DNA of 64,000 bases from Candidatus Poribacteria bacterium. Its GTDB lineage: Bacteria; Poribacteria; WGA-4E; WGA-3G. Of the stretch, positions 8,755 through 17,191 are shown piece by piece. Position 1 is the first letter of the stretch, and each line of letters begins with the position of its first letter. The position numbers and the translations under genes are program-made. A model generated the notes under the pieces. That model worked only from the letters and a program-made list of their open reading frames with translations, did no database searches and was not told where the DNA came from. Where the stretch lies: assembly GCA_022825825.1 (NCBI GenBank), contig JAJDWA010000072.1:1-64000 (forward strand). Direction: 5' to 3'.

Positions 8755-9526
8755 AGAAAAATGGTTTTTTGACCACCACGGATTTATTATTCTCCGCAAT
8801 GTTGTGCCGCCTGAAGATATTCAATTAATGATTGAATTGGGCAATCGTTGGCACGACATGACGTTAGCGGAATTACCACCACCACTGACTTCGACCTCGC
8901 GCAACAGTTCCTATAATTCAACGATTGCACACTGGATAAACAATGTGCAATACGGTGATGCAGTTTTCCAGCGGCTTGTGCTTAATATTGAGATTATGCG
9001 TGCTATTATTGCATTGACGCGAGCAACACCTTGCCTTGTAGACTGTGCCTTGACCAAAAACTATACGACCTCTGATGACATCAATTTTCATGCATCCGGA
9101 CAGGATTACGGCGTGGAGAATGGTGAACCGCACGCTGGATTCATCAATGCGGGCACCTCGTTAGTTAATGTTCCTGAAGGAACCGGGTTTGTCTGTCTAC
9201 CCGGAAGCCACAAGCGAAACTTTGATCCACCCGATAACCTATCTATTTACGACGGCCCTCCCACAGTAATCAACGTCCCCGTCAATGCTGGTGATTGTGT
9301 TATCTTTACTGAGGCACTCTACCACGGCGCCAGACGTTGGACAGAAACATACCCCCGCTTTACTGTTTTCAACCGATATATTGATAACGGATCGCATGGT
9401 GGTTTACCTAAAGAGGAACATAAACATTTAATTTCTGATGAAGTCTACGAATTAGAACAGCCAGCGATTCGCGGACAACAAAAACAGGTTGTGAAACGCA
9501 TTTTAAAAGATTTAAGTTTGAGTTAA
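8741..9526 (+). CDS. Phytanoyl-CoA dioxygenase family protein
   Basis: 261 aa from the ATG at 8741, preceded by AAAGGA with good spacing; an upstream in-frame TTG at 8726 is less likely. The start overlaps the previous gene by 14 bp. PhyH features are NFHASGQDYG, VPEGTGFVCLPGSHKRNF and GDCVIFTEALYHGARRW with the likely distal metal His. It is divergent from the tandem pair at 4350-5898. As the last gene of the operon it probably acts on the same small molecule as the two transferase-like genes before it; this is inference from position only. Confidence 0.8.
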   Translation: MLTPEEKWFFDHHGFIILRNVVPPEDIQLMIELGNRWHDMTLAELPPPLTSTSRNSSYNSTIAHWINNVQYGDAVFQRLVLNIEIMRAIIALTRATPCLVDCALTKNYTTSDDINFHASGQDYGVENGEPHAGFINAGTSLVNVPEGTGFVCLPGSHKRNFDPPDNLSIYDGPPTVINVPVNAGDCVIFTEALYHGARRWTETYPRFTVFNRYIDNGSHGGLPKEEHKHLISDEVYELEQPAIRGQQKQVVKRILKDLSLS

Positions 9527-9562
9527 ACTTCCTTCCTATAAAGCAAATTACAAATTGCTACT

Positions 9563-9655
9563 TTGTACTGCCATCGGATTTCTCCTTCTAATTAGATTGT
9601 AATTATATCACAATCTTGTTTTAGGTAGTGGTCTAAATTTTCGATGGCAGTACAA
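9563..9655. repeat. Small element with 14-bp terminal inverted repeats
   Basis: TTGTACTGCCATCG (9563-9576) and CGATGGCAGTACAA (9642-9655) are perfect inverted repeats enclosing 65 AT-rich bases with no coding sequence. This looks like a MITE or the two ends of an eroded insertion sequence. Confidence 0.5.
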
Positions 9656-9747
9656 CATAATACACACATTAATTGTTGCTACCATAATATTTGCTTGCAA
9701 TTTTTAATGCATTATGCTATTCTATCTCTTAGATGTTAATAAAAGCC

Positions 9748-9790
9748 GACAGGAGTCGGTAGTGTAAATACCAACTCCTGTCTTTGATTT
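9748..9790 (+). terminator. Terminator-like or regulatory hairpin
   Basis: A long stem GACAGGAGT (9748-9756) pairs with ACTCCTGTC (9774-9782), extended inside by GGTA/TACC around a small loop, and is followed by TTTGATTT. It could be a factor-independent terminator or part of a small RNA. The remaining AT-rich bases up to 9989 show no gene. Confidence 0.45.
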
Positions 9791-9989
9791 GTATATCAAT
9801 TAAGGAATAGATGTGCTATCCCTTGTCAACATTAAGTATACCATATTTTACGCATTATGTAAAATCAAAAGTATACCTATTTAAGTTATACCTATTAACA
9901 TCGCAAAAAAGACTTGAAGTGGTATTTTTTTATTTACATAATAATAAGCAAAATTTAGTATCTTACTTTGCTATGGGGTAGCTGCTATT

Positions 9990-10016
9990 CCTTACTATCA
10001 CACTTGAAGTAAGGAG
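9990..10016 (+). promoter_or_regulatory. Hairpin that could sequester a ribosome binding site
   Basis: CCTTACT (9990-9996) is complementary to AGTAAGG (10008-10014). The second arm contains most of the AAGGAG Shine-Dalgarno sequence (10011-10016) of the GTG-started gene at 10025. Folding would hide the ribosome binding site, so translational control is possible. Confidence 0.4.
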
Positions 10017-10024
10017 TAGTTGTC

Positions 10025-10315
10025 GTGAATACCAAATCCAAACGATACCAAGTGATGTTTGAAAAACTTGTTGTCTATTTGTCGGGTTTTTCAAACATTT
10101 TTGCGGAGTTTAAGAGAAGTGATTTTGCGAATGAATACCCATCTGTTAAGCAATACGCTTTAAATCCCTTTTTTTCTGTATTACGTAAACGTAAAAAGTG
10201 TCTTAAAAAAAGTAATCCTAATCGTAATGATGGATTACACCAAGTCGTTAAGGGTAGTTATTTGCACCAACAAATACTGCAACGCCAAGGTGTAACCTAC
10301 ACAAAGGAGGGGTAA
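10025..10315 (+). CDS. Small basic protein of unknown function
   Basis: 96 aa, GTG start, AAGGAG eight bases upstream. The protein is Lys/Arg-rich (KRYQVMFEKL, SVLRKRKKCLKKSNPNRN) without a signal peptide, membrane segment or known motif. The sense frame VMFEKLVVYLSGFSNIF is somewhat hydrophobic. Its last codons include AAAGGAGGGG, the ribosome binding site for the lipoprotein gene that begins three bases after the stop, so the two are translated together. It may be a leader or regulatory peptide or a remnant; I do not recognise a family. Confidence 0.5.
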   Translation: MNTKSKRYQVMFEKLVVYLSGFSNIFAEFKRSDFANEYPSVKQYALNPFFSVLRKRKKCLKKSNPNRNDGLHQVVKGSYLHQQILQRQGVTYTKEG

Positions 10316-10318
10316 ATA

Positions 10319-10912
10319 ATGCTATTACGACAATGTAGATGCAAGCATGTAAACTTAATTATAGCATGTATCTTACTTTTTGTTAGCGGATGTGATTCAG
10401 GTGTAAAACCTAATTATTTTATAGGTATGTTCAGAGATAGCAGTGATATAGATCGGCTTTCTGGTTGCCTTGAGTCAATGCCTGTAGTAGATGATCAAGG
10501 CAATATAACTATTACAGCTAATAGCCAGTGTTTGGTTGATTTATCAACAAGAGACACAAGTAACCCTAATATGGATGTATTATTTTCAGAAATACTAAAT
10601 GATCCTGAGACTTATATGGACAAACTTCTTACATTTGAAGCGGTTGTAAAGAAGATGCACTCAAGCAACACAGAATTGTATACAAACCGCAGACAAATGG
10701 AATTTCATATAACTACCCATGGTGCCGATTTACATTGGATAGACGAAGATGGTAAAGAACAAGATATAATTCCAAACGAAAAATATCTATTTAAATGCCG
10801 AATTTATGAAATTAAGATTTACACAAACGGTCTTTGGAGAGTTCAATCTGAATTTATAGTATCCAATAGCAAGAAAATTGTATACCCACCTGTGCCTATA
10901 GAAGCCGAATAA
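10319..10912 (+). CDS. Putative lipoprotein of unknown function
   Basis: 197 aa with a classic lipoprotein signal: basic start, hydrophobic LIIACILLFVSG and lipobox cysteine in VSGCDSG (about residue 25). The mature part is acidic and soluble, with DPETYMDKLLTFEAVVKKMH and LHWIDEDGKEQDIIPNEKYLFKCRIYEIKIY, reminiscent of OB-fold-like periplasmic domains, but I cannot assign a family. A strong AAAGGAGGGG in the end of the upstream small gene drives its translation. A strong terminator follows. Confidence 0.65.
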   Translation: MLLRQCRCKHVNLIIACILLFVSGCDSGVKPNYFIGMFRDSSDIDRLSGCLESMPVVDDQGNITITANSQCLVDLSTRDTSNPNMDVLFSEILNDPETYMDKLLTFEAVVKKMHSSNTELYTNRRQMEFHITTHGADLHWIDEDGKEQDIIPNEKYLFKCRIYEIKIYTNGLWRVQSEFIVSNSKKIVYPPVPIEAE

Positions 10913-10930
10913 TTAACTATTTGCCAAAGC

Positions 10931-10968
10931 AAAGCAAGTGCAGCAGTTTACTGTTGCACTTGCTTTTA
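10931..10968 (+). terminator. Rho-independent terminator after the lipoprotein gene
   Basis: A 12-bp stem AAAGCAAGTGCA (10931-10942) pairs with TGCACTTGCTTT (10955-10966), with extra GCAG/CTGT pairing towards the loop, and ends in a short T-rich run. It lies 18 bp after the stop codon of the lipoprotein gene. Confidence 0.75.
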
Positions 10969-11021
10969 CGGTATAACAATAACATAGAATGCTCACGAAA
11001 AAACGGTAAAGTATATGAATC

Positions 11022-11297
11022 CTTTTGTTAGATCGTGCGGGTTTTCACACAGGTAAAGGTTTAGAAGTTCCGCCAGGGATTGAGTTACGCTATTTACCTC
11101 CGTATACACCGGAACTTCAACCTGCCGAACGACTATGGCCTCTATTGCGAGAGGCGATTGCGAATAAAGTGTGAACAACACTCTGTGCACTTGAAGAAGC
11201 GGTTGAGAAAAGGTATCAGTGGTTCTCTGAAAACAGAAAGAAAGTGCAGGCACATGTCGGTTTTCAGTGGATTTGCAAAATGGAAAAACAAGAATAA
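11022..11297 (+). pseudogene. IS630-family transposase remnant
   Basis: Read from 11022 in one frame the sequence gives LLLDRAGFHTGKGLEVPPGI, then ELRYLPPYTPELQPAERLW, the DDE-domain C-terminus of IS630-type transposases. An in-frame TGA at 11172-11174 interrupts it, after which the frame continues to a TAA at 11295-11297. The N-terminal two thirds are missing. It is a dead fragment. Confidence 0.75.
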
Positions 11298-11486
11298 TCG
11301 AGTGAATATGGTGTTACAAGCATCCAACAATTTAAAGGCCGCTTCTACAGTAGAGAAACATTGAATAAACAATTGAAAATGTGGAAAACTAATTGCCCCC
11401 GTGTCAATTGTTCTTTTGTTGATGAATTTTGATAAAAACAGTTATTGGGACGATGAAAAATCAGATTTGATGCTCACAAATTTGGT
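11298..11486 (+). other. Intergenic stretch with possible further transposase fragment
   Basis: One frame from about 11302 reads EYGVTSIQQFKGRFYSRETL and continues to KMWKTNCPRVN before a stop. It has an integrase-like flavour but is too short to assign. Nothing else is visible before the convergent gene that ends at 11487. Confidence 0.25.
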
Positions 11487-12830
11487 CTAACCCAACAACG
11501 AAGCGACAAGTGCTTCCATAGCCGGTGCTGTGCCGACATCGGGCAGGGACGACATTGCCGCCCACGTCTCGTATCCTCCCTGCTGCATCAATGCTTCGTC
11601 CGTACAGATATAGCCGATATAACCGTTTGCTAAGCTGACAAGAAAAAGCGGTTTCGCATCGGATTTTGATTTGATGTTAAGACCAGTCTCAACGAAAACC
11701 TCCCCTGGCAACGCGACAATCGCAGCTTCACCAAGACGCAGCACTTGAACCGGTGCTGTCATCTGTTCTGGCAACTTGGCTAACCGTTGGCATTCCAAGG
11801 CATAAATATCTACAAGATTTTTCGGTATCGGTTGTCCGACCACCCAACTAAAAGGTCCGGCTTCATAAGCATCATAACTGCCAACTGGTACAGATAAAAT
11901 TTTTTCTGCGACTGCAAGGTCTTCGGTTGTAATCTGCTTTCGCGCAAAATTCAACGTGTCAAGTTTTCCACTGAGTTGTAAGGTTTCATGCATCTCCATG
12001 AACTGCATCTCAGTGATAAAATGTCCCGCGAGGACATTTGCCATTTTCACTGCCTGTGCATGTCCTCCTGATGTCCACTTTGTTTGTCCGCTGAAATCAA
12101 TATTGTTGATTTGCCCTGATGCTGCATTCCAAAGCAGTGAAACACAGGTCTCACCTAAATAACGTCTCATGAGGCGGTCGAAGTGTCCAAAGTAATCGGC
12201 AGAGAGTGCGCTACCGTTGTCCGTACCGATATAGTGAAGTGAAAAATTGGCAACCGCTGATATTGGCGTGTTGTCTTCCGTTTCAACATACATCATTGTG
12301 AGTTCAGGGTCAATTGGACCGGTCGGTTTCACAAGATCGGGATGTTCAATACCCGGATTCATGCGGACGGTGCCATCTTTCATGTGCCAACGCCGATTGA
12401 AAGTGATACGATCTTCAGAAACACTTGCAAATCCAACGCGTGCTGGAACAAGCCGCAACAGAGCGAGTTCAACAGCATCGGCAATCTTCAACGGAACCCA
12501 ATTCGTATAATCAGTATCTTCATCAACACCAAGTAGGTCAGCAACTGCAACCGCTGTATGCGTATGCGTAGCATTGACCATCACATGTTCTGGGGGTATG
12601 CCGCACCGATCTGCGATACGCTGTTTGGCAAGATCAATCATCCGTTGTGTCACTGCGATAAGGTCACAGGTGACGAGTGCGATGCGTGTTGAGTCGTTTT
12701 CAATGACAAGTGCTTTCGCAAACAGTTCGTCATCAACGTTTTGCGCGTATCGCGGACGAAACCCTCCCGGAATTGCTGTGCCGAGTGGGGGTGTGATATT
12801 TGATGTGGCAGATCCTGCGTTGAGAGGCAT
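11487..12830 (-). CDS. Neutral/alkaline ceramidase-like protein
   Basis: 447 aa. The N-terminus MPLNAGSATSNITPPLGTAI, the core LVTCDLIAVTQRMIDLAKQR, the metal-type motif NATHTHTAVAV, and later ANFSLHYIGTDNG and SLLWNAASGQINN match the N-terminal domain of neutral ceramidases, which hydrolyse N-acyl-sphingosines with zinc. There is no signal peptide and the chain is shorter than full ceramidases, a common form in environmental bacteria where it is annotated only as a ceramidase-like or hypothetical protein. The substrate is therefore open. It starts 15 bp after the stop of the upstream minus-strand gene. Confidence 0.75.
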   Translation of the reverse strand: MPLNAGSATSNITPPLGTAIPGGFRPRYAQNVDDELFAKALVIENDSTRIALVTCDLIAVTQRMIDLAKQRIADRCGIPPEHVMVNATHTHTAVAVADLLGVDEDTDYTNWVPLKIADAVELALLRLVPARVGFASVSEDRITFNRRWHMKDGTVRMNPGIEHPDLVKPTGPIDPELTMMYVETEDNTPISAVANFSLHYIGTDNGSALSADYFGHFDRLMRRYLGETCVSLLWNAASGQINNIDFSGQTKWTSGGHAQAVKMANVLAGHFITEMQFMEMHETLQLSGKLDTLNFARKQITTEDLAVAEKILSVPVGSYDAYEAGPFSWVVGQPIPKNLVDIYALECQRLAKLPEQMTAPVQVLRLGEAAIVALPGEVFVETGLNIKSKSDAKPLFLVSLANGYIGYICTDEALMQQGGYETWAAMSSLPDVGTAPAMEALVASLLG

Positions 12831-12845
12831 TGTTTATCTCATATA

Positions 12846-13685
12846 TTAAAATTTAGCGGAATTGGTTTCTTCTTGCTCAGTCTCGGTTTCATTGTAAGTT
12901 TCAGTCTCGTCCGATTCTTTGACGGTAGGCACTTCGCTCTCCTCATTTGCTGCGGTTAATTGCTTAATCCGTTTACACAGTTCGTCAAGCAATTTGGGTG
13001 TAGTTTCTGCAGCTTTGAGTTCTGCGGAGAGTTGTGTCCACTGCTGTTCGGACATGTCATTTCGGGATTCTACGCTGTACTTGCGTTTGATGTAGTTCCA
13101 GAGGTCTGTCTTACTGATGCTTGCCTTTTCGAGCGGTTCTGATAATTTATTTGCAATTGCGAAAGCAGCTTTTTGTGCGTTGGTAATATTGTCAGCGGGC
13201 TGTTGCAGCTGTGGTTTTTGCTGGGTGTTACCACCACCTGCTTTGCGATTCAGATAGAAATTCAGCACCTCGCGAATTACCGGGACAGGTAACAACTGTT
13301 TGATGGCATTGCGTTGTGCTTTATGAATTGCTTTGACAAACGCGAACGGGTCGGGGCGACTGCCATTCATTTTCGGTTGTTCACACGCACCATAACGGGA
13401 TGAACCTGTGATTGTATCGACCGCTTTTACAGTCGCAATCCAGGAGTGTTCAGTTTCTTCATAATCTTTTTCTTCCACCTGAATGCCGCCACGCCGGTTT
13501 GCCGCTTCGTTAATACCTGCTAACGTCAACCCTTCAACGACGCGTCCACCCTGTTTGAAAGAATAAACATAATCTTGGATTGTCTGTCCAGTCATCAGTT
13601 CAACAATTGTTTGATCATCAACTTGGTCAACGACTTCATATTCAGCATCTACAGGAGCGATTTCATTCTTTTTTTCTTCAGCCAT
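12846..13685 (-). CDS. Conserved protein of unknown function, possibly ssDNA-annealing-like
   Basis: 279 aa. A compact N-terminal domain (about residues 25-160) has VYSFKQGGRVVEGLTLAGIN, EEKDYEETEHSWIATVKAVD and a basic helix FAFVKAIHKAQRNAIKQLLP. This arrangement resembles proteins annotated near phage single-strand annealing genes, with weak likeness to Rad52/RecT-type folds, but I could not confirm a family. A Gln/Pro linker and a helical segment follow, and the tail is a long acidic run ending in NSAKF, as in single-strand DNA handling proteins. No phage genes are adjacent. It is probably co-transcribed with the ceramidase-like gene. Confidence 0.5.
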   Translation of the reverse strand: MAEEKKNEIAPVDAEYEVVDQVDDQTIVELMTGQTIQDYVYSFKQGGRVVEGLTLAGINEAANRRGGIQVEEKDYEETEHSWIATVKAVDTITGSSRYGACEQPKMNGSRPDPFAFVKAIHKAQRNAIKQLLPVPVIREVLNFYLNRKAGGGNTQQKPQLQQPADNITNAQKAAFAIANKLSEPLEKASISKTDLWNYIKRKYSVESRNDMSEQQWTQLSAELKAAETTPKLLDELCKRIKQLTAANEESEVPTVKESDETETYNETETEQEETNSAKF

Positions 13686-13859
13686 AGTATTGTATTCTCC
13701 ATTAACTTTAATGTTGTTAATTTAGCATAACATGTTTTTCAATATGTGTCAAGAAAAATTTACATTCGTTAAATAGTAATTTATATTTGTATTTAAGGTT
13801 TATGTTTTCTATGATACTCGTTCATAGTACAATTTGTCAAGTAAAGTACGGAATTAATA

Positions 13860-13884
13860 GGCAGGCACAGAGGCATGCCCCTAC
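13860..13884. repeat. REP-like palindrome, GTAGGGGC family
   Basis: GGCAGGCACAGAGGCATGCC followed by CCTAC. Its reverse complement begins GTAGGGGC and matches the pattern of the inverted pair at 36193-36270. The remaining bases between 13686 and 13999 show no gene that I can support. Confidence 0.5.
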
Positions 13885-13999
13885 GATCAAAGAAGGAGTT
13901 GCCTCGCTTAAATATTTACACACCCATACAAAAACAAAAAACTTGAACTTAGCACTTGATCCTGCTATAATAACGAGCATCTTATTGTTCGGAGTATCA

Positions 14000-15535
14000 A
14001 TGAAAATGGCAGTCCCACTTCTCAGCATGCAGGCAATAACAAAAGATTTTCCTGGTGTGCGTGCGTTAGATGACGTGAATTTTGAGGTGCATTCTGGAGA
14101 AATACACGCGCTCTGCGGCGAGAATGGGGCGGGAAAATCAACGTTGATTAAGGTTCTCGGCGCAGTGCATCCGCACGGCACTTACCAAGGACAACTACAC
14201 ATCAACGGTGTTGAACAACGTTTCCGTAGCGTGCGTGATGCTGAAAATGCTGGAATTGCCATCATTCATCAGGAATTGGCACTGATTCCGGAGATGACGG
14301 TTGCTGAGAATATCTATCTTGGCAAGGAACCTCACCGATTTGGTATAATTGACAAATCACGCCTATATCATGATGCAGAACAGTTATTGGCACAGTTTGG
14401 ATTGGAAATTCCAGGACAGGGGCAAGTCCATAAACTCGGTATTGGGCAGCAGCAACTTGTTGAGATAGCAAAGGCTTTATCCCGAAATGCGCGGTTACTT
14501 GTGCTTGATGAACCGACAGCGGCATTGACAAAAAGCGAGGTGGATATCCTCCACCAGATTCTGTCACAACTCCGAGACAAAGGTGTGGCTTGTATCTATA
14601 TTACCCACAAACTTAAGGAGATATTTCAGATTGCTAACCGTGTAACTGTGCTCCGCGATGGCGAAACAGTCGCAACGCAATCAATTGATGCATGCACCGA
14701 AGACATGTTGATTTCGCAGATGGTTGGTCGGGAGTTGACAACGCTTTTTCCAGATCGCGAGCACTTTTCAACATCGTCGAAAAGAACGGAAATAGCACTA
14801 CGGGTTGAAGATTTAAGCACCTACCCTTCAGAACCACCACGGCTTGATAATATCAGTTTTGAAGTGCGGCGGGGAGAAATCCTTGGGATCGCAGGATTGA
14901 TGGGCGCAGGCAGAACTGAGTTGATAAGTACTATCTTTGGTGCATATTCAGGGAAATGGGCAGGAAAGGTCTATAGGGATGGCGAAATCGCTCATATCAA
15001 TTCGCCAAGCGATGCGATACGGCACGGAATGGCATTGGTCAGCGAAGATCGGAAACGGTATGGACTTATTTTGGATAACGATGTTGTTCGAAACATGACG
15101 CTTGCCAGTCTCGGTGGATGGGGAGAAATTACGTCGTTTGGCCTGATTAACCGAGAGGTTGAGTATGAAAAAAGCGGGCACTCTGTGGGCACACTCGGCA
15201 TTAAAACATCTTCCCTTGATGTTCCTGTTAATCATCTTAGCGGTGGAAATCAGCAAAAAGTAGTTTTAGGCAAATGGCTCATGACGCGTCCGAGGGTGCT
15301 GTTTCTTGATGAACCGACACGCGGAATTGACATCGGCGCGAAAGCAGAAATCCATGCTTTGACGGCTCAACTTGCTGACGAAGGCGTTGCTATTGTGTTC
15401 GTATCTTCAGAACTACCGGAGATTTTAGGGATGAGTGATCGGATATTGGTATTACATGAAGGCAAAATTACAGGTGAATTTGTCAATGAAAATTTGGCGC
15501 AAGAGGATATCTTGCGATGTGCGGCAGGGGCGTAA
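14000..15535 (+). CDS. Sugar ABC transporter ATP-binding protein (XylG/RbsA type)
   Basis: 511 aa from the ATG at 14000, five bases after GGAG; the longer reading frame upstream is not supported. Two ATPase domains are fused, as in carbohydrate importers of the CUT2 class. Domain 1 has Walker A GENGAGKST (40-48), signature LGIGQQQLVEIAKAL and Walker B LLVLDEPTAAL; domain 2 has degenerate Walker A GLMGAGRTEL, signature LSGGNQQKVVLGKWL and Walker B VLFLDEPTRGID. It resembles XylG most closely by eye. No permease or binding protein gene is adjacent; it is instead joined to tsaE by a one-base overlap. Confidence 0.85.
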   Translation: MKMAVPLLSMQAITKDFPGVRALDDVNFEVHSGEIHALCGENGAGKSTLIKVLGAVHPHGTYQGQLHINGVEQRFRSVRDAENAGIAIIHQELALIPEMTVAENIYLGKEPHRFGIIDKSRLYHDAEQLLAQFGLEIPGQGQVHKLGIGQQQLVEIAKALSRNARLLVLDEPTAALTKSEVDILHQILSQLRDKGVACIYITHKLKEIFQIANRVTVLRDGETVATQSIDACTEDMLISQMVGRELTTLFPDREHFSTSSKRTEIALRVEDLSTYPSEPPRLDNISFEVRRGEILGIAGLMGAGRTELISTIFGAYSGKWAGKVYRDGEIAHINSPSDAIRHGMALVSEDRKRYGLILDNDVVRNMTLASLGGWGEITSFGLINREVEYEKSGHSVGTLGIKTSSLDVPVNHLSGGNQQKVVLGKWLMTRPRVLFLDEPTRGIDIGAKAEIHALTAQLADEGVAIVFVSSELPEILGMSDRILVLHEGKITGEFVNENLAQEDILRCAAGA

Positions 15536-15966
15536 TGGAAAAAGAATTTAGGACTGAGAGTCCAGAGGAGACGCAAACTCTCGGCGAGAAACTCGGCAAA
15601 ACACTGAAACCTGGTGATGTTATCGCACTTATCGGTGATCTTGGGACTGGCAAGACGTGCTTAACACAGGGCATCGCGCGCGGTGTTGGTATTGCGCAGG
15701 GTGAGGTGGTCAGCAGTCCTTCCTATATTCTTATCAACGAATATAACGGCAAGATTCCTATCTATCATATTGACCTGTATCGACTTGAAACCGTTGCTGA
15801 GATTGCTGACCTTGGATTAGGTGAATATATTCATAGCAACGGTATCTGCATTATTGAATGGGCAGAGCGGATGGCAGATGGATTGCCCGATACTTGTATA
15901 AAGATTTACATTACGTGGGAAGATGAAAACACCCGATCCTTCAAAATACAACATTCTATACCTTGA
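15535..15966 (+). CDS. tsaE: tRNA threonylcarbamoyladenosine biosynthesis ATPase TsaE
   Basis: 143 aa. The ATG at 15535 overlaps the TAA of the ABC ATPase by one base and has AGGGG just upstream; an earlier in-frame ATG at 15517 is less likely. TsaE features are Walker A GDLGTGKT (34-41), SSPSYILINEY (switch region), IYHIDLYRL and the Walker-B-like IIEWAERM. With TsaB, TsaC and TsaD it makes the universal t6A modification of ANN-decoding tRNAs. It is the only essential-type gene in this operon. Confidence 0.92.
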   Translation: MEKEFRTESPEETQTLGEKLGKTLKPGDVIALIGDLGTGKTCLTQGIARGVGIAQGEVVSSPSYILINEYNGKIPIYHIDLYRLETVAEIADLGLGEYIHSNGICIIEWAERMADGLPDTCIKIYITWEDENTRSFKIQHSIP

Positions 15967-17140
15967 TAGTGGCTCAGGTATCGGCGGCGGACAGCGGAGC
16001 CTTCTACTTTTGTTAAAGTTGTTGGACAAACAACGTTGGACACCTTTTGTTGGGTGTCTCGGTGGAAGTCCGTTTGCTGCAGAAGTGGCAAAGACAGATG
16101 TGCAGGTTGTGCCATTATCTCTCCCCGAAGCACATAACAAAACTGATAAGGTTAAACGATTTACGTTTAGCGATCTACTCAATGATCTTCGGCAATTTCG
16201 GGTCATCCTGCAACTCCATCGTGTTGTAAAACAGCATGGAATTGCGCTTATCCATGCGAATTCGCTTTCAGTAGCACTGCTTGGCGGCATCGTAGCGAAA
16301 TTGAACCGCATCCCGATCCTCATGCACAAACGTTATGCAACATCCTACGGTATTCTGGACAAGATTTGTGAAAAATTGCTAAATCGGGTAATTCTGGTAT
16401 CGGAGGCAACACGTTGGGATTTCGCACCTGAAGCAAAGCAGACTCTTATCTATAACGGAGTGGATTTGGACGCTTTTCAGGCATCGCAAACAGAGGTAGA
16501 AACCCTCCGAACAGAACTCTTTTCGGAAAATGCTAAGCCGGTTCATAGTGACACGGAATCAACAACTCCGATACTTGTTGGAGTCGTGACACGGATAACA
16601 CCGGAAAAGGGTATCCATTTTCTTGTGAGAGCAATGGCTGAGTTGAAAAAGACTTCTCTCAATAGTGCGGTTGACGTCAAACTACTAATTGTCGGAGGTC
16701 CCTATTTTCAGAAAGACCATGATTATTTGGCTTCGCTAAAACAGGAGATAGCTGATTTAGGCGTTGAGGATTCTGTCATCTTCACCGGTTTTTTATCCGA
16801 TACACGCGTGGTTACAACGCTGCTTGACATTGTATTAGTGCCTTCTATTATTCCAGAGGCATGTCCACGTACCATTATTGAAGCGATGGCAGTGGGTAAG
16901 CCGGTCATTGCTACACCGCTTGGTGGAAGTAAAGAGTTGGTTACGCCTGAAACCGGAATTTTGGTGCCGCCTGAGAATGCTGAAGCGATTGCATCGGCTA
17001 TTGAAAAACTCGCTGTTGATCGAGAACGGTTGACCGCGATGGAAAAAGCAGCACGTCAGCGTGCAGAACAGCTATTTTGCAGCAAAAAGAACACGACTTT
17101 AACCGAATCTGTCTATACAGAACTACTGACGGCATGTTGA
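15923..17140 (+). CDS. Glycosyltransferase family 4-like protein
   Basis: 405 aa; the start lies inside the end of tsaE (44-bp overlap), so translation is coupled. GT-B fold features are the N-terminal ILYLDSGSGIGGGQRSLL, the mid-chain HANSLSVALLGGIVAKL, the second-domain start VGVVTRITPEKGIHFLVRAM, and the donor-binding stretch VPSIIPEACPRTIIEAMAVG with its E-x7-E pattern. It probably transfers a sugar from a nucleotide donor onto a lipid or polysaccharide. No other envelope polysaccharide gene is nearby. Confidence 0.85.
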   Translation: MKTPDPSKYNILYLDSGSGIGGGQRSLLLLLKLLDKQRWTPFVGCLGGSPFAAEVAKTDVQVVPLSLPEAHNKTDKVKRFTFSDLLNDLRQFRVILQLHRVVKQHGIALIHANSLSVALLGGIVAKLNRIPILMHKRYATSYGILDKICEKLLNRVILVSEATRWDFAPEAKQTLIYNGVDLDAFQASQTEVETLRTELFSENAKPVHSDTESTTPILVGVVTRITPEKGIHFLVRAMAELKKTSLNSAVDVKLLIVGGPYFQKDHDYLASLKQEIADLGVEDSVIFTGFLSDTRVVTTLLDIVLVPSIIPEACPRTIIEAMAVGKPVIATPLGGSKELVTPETGILVPPENAEAIASAIEKLAVDRERLTAMEKAARQRAEQLFCSKKNTTLTESVYTELLTAC

Positions 17141-17191
17141 TAAATCTGGCATTTGCTGCCTAAATTTACTAAACTTGGACAAGGAGTCGCA

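Noticed and set aside
11080..11364. 94-codon plus-strand frame across the IS630 remnant
   Set aside because: The recognisable transposase sequence is in another frame; this one is incidental.
13787..13999. 71-residue N-terminal extension of the sugar ABC ATPase
   Set aside because: The extension crosses a REP-like palindrome and lacks homology; the ATG at 14000 has GGAG at proper spacing and starts the ATPase domain.
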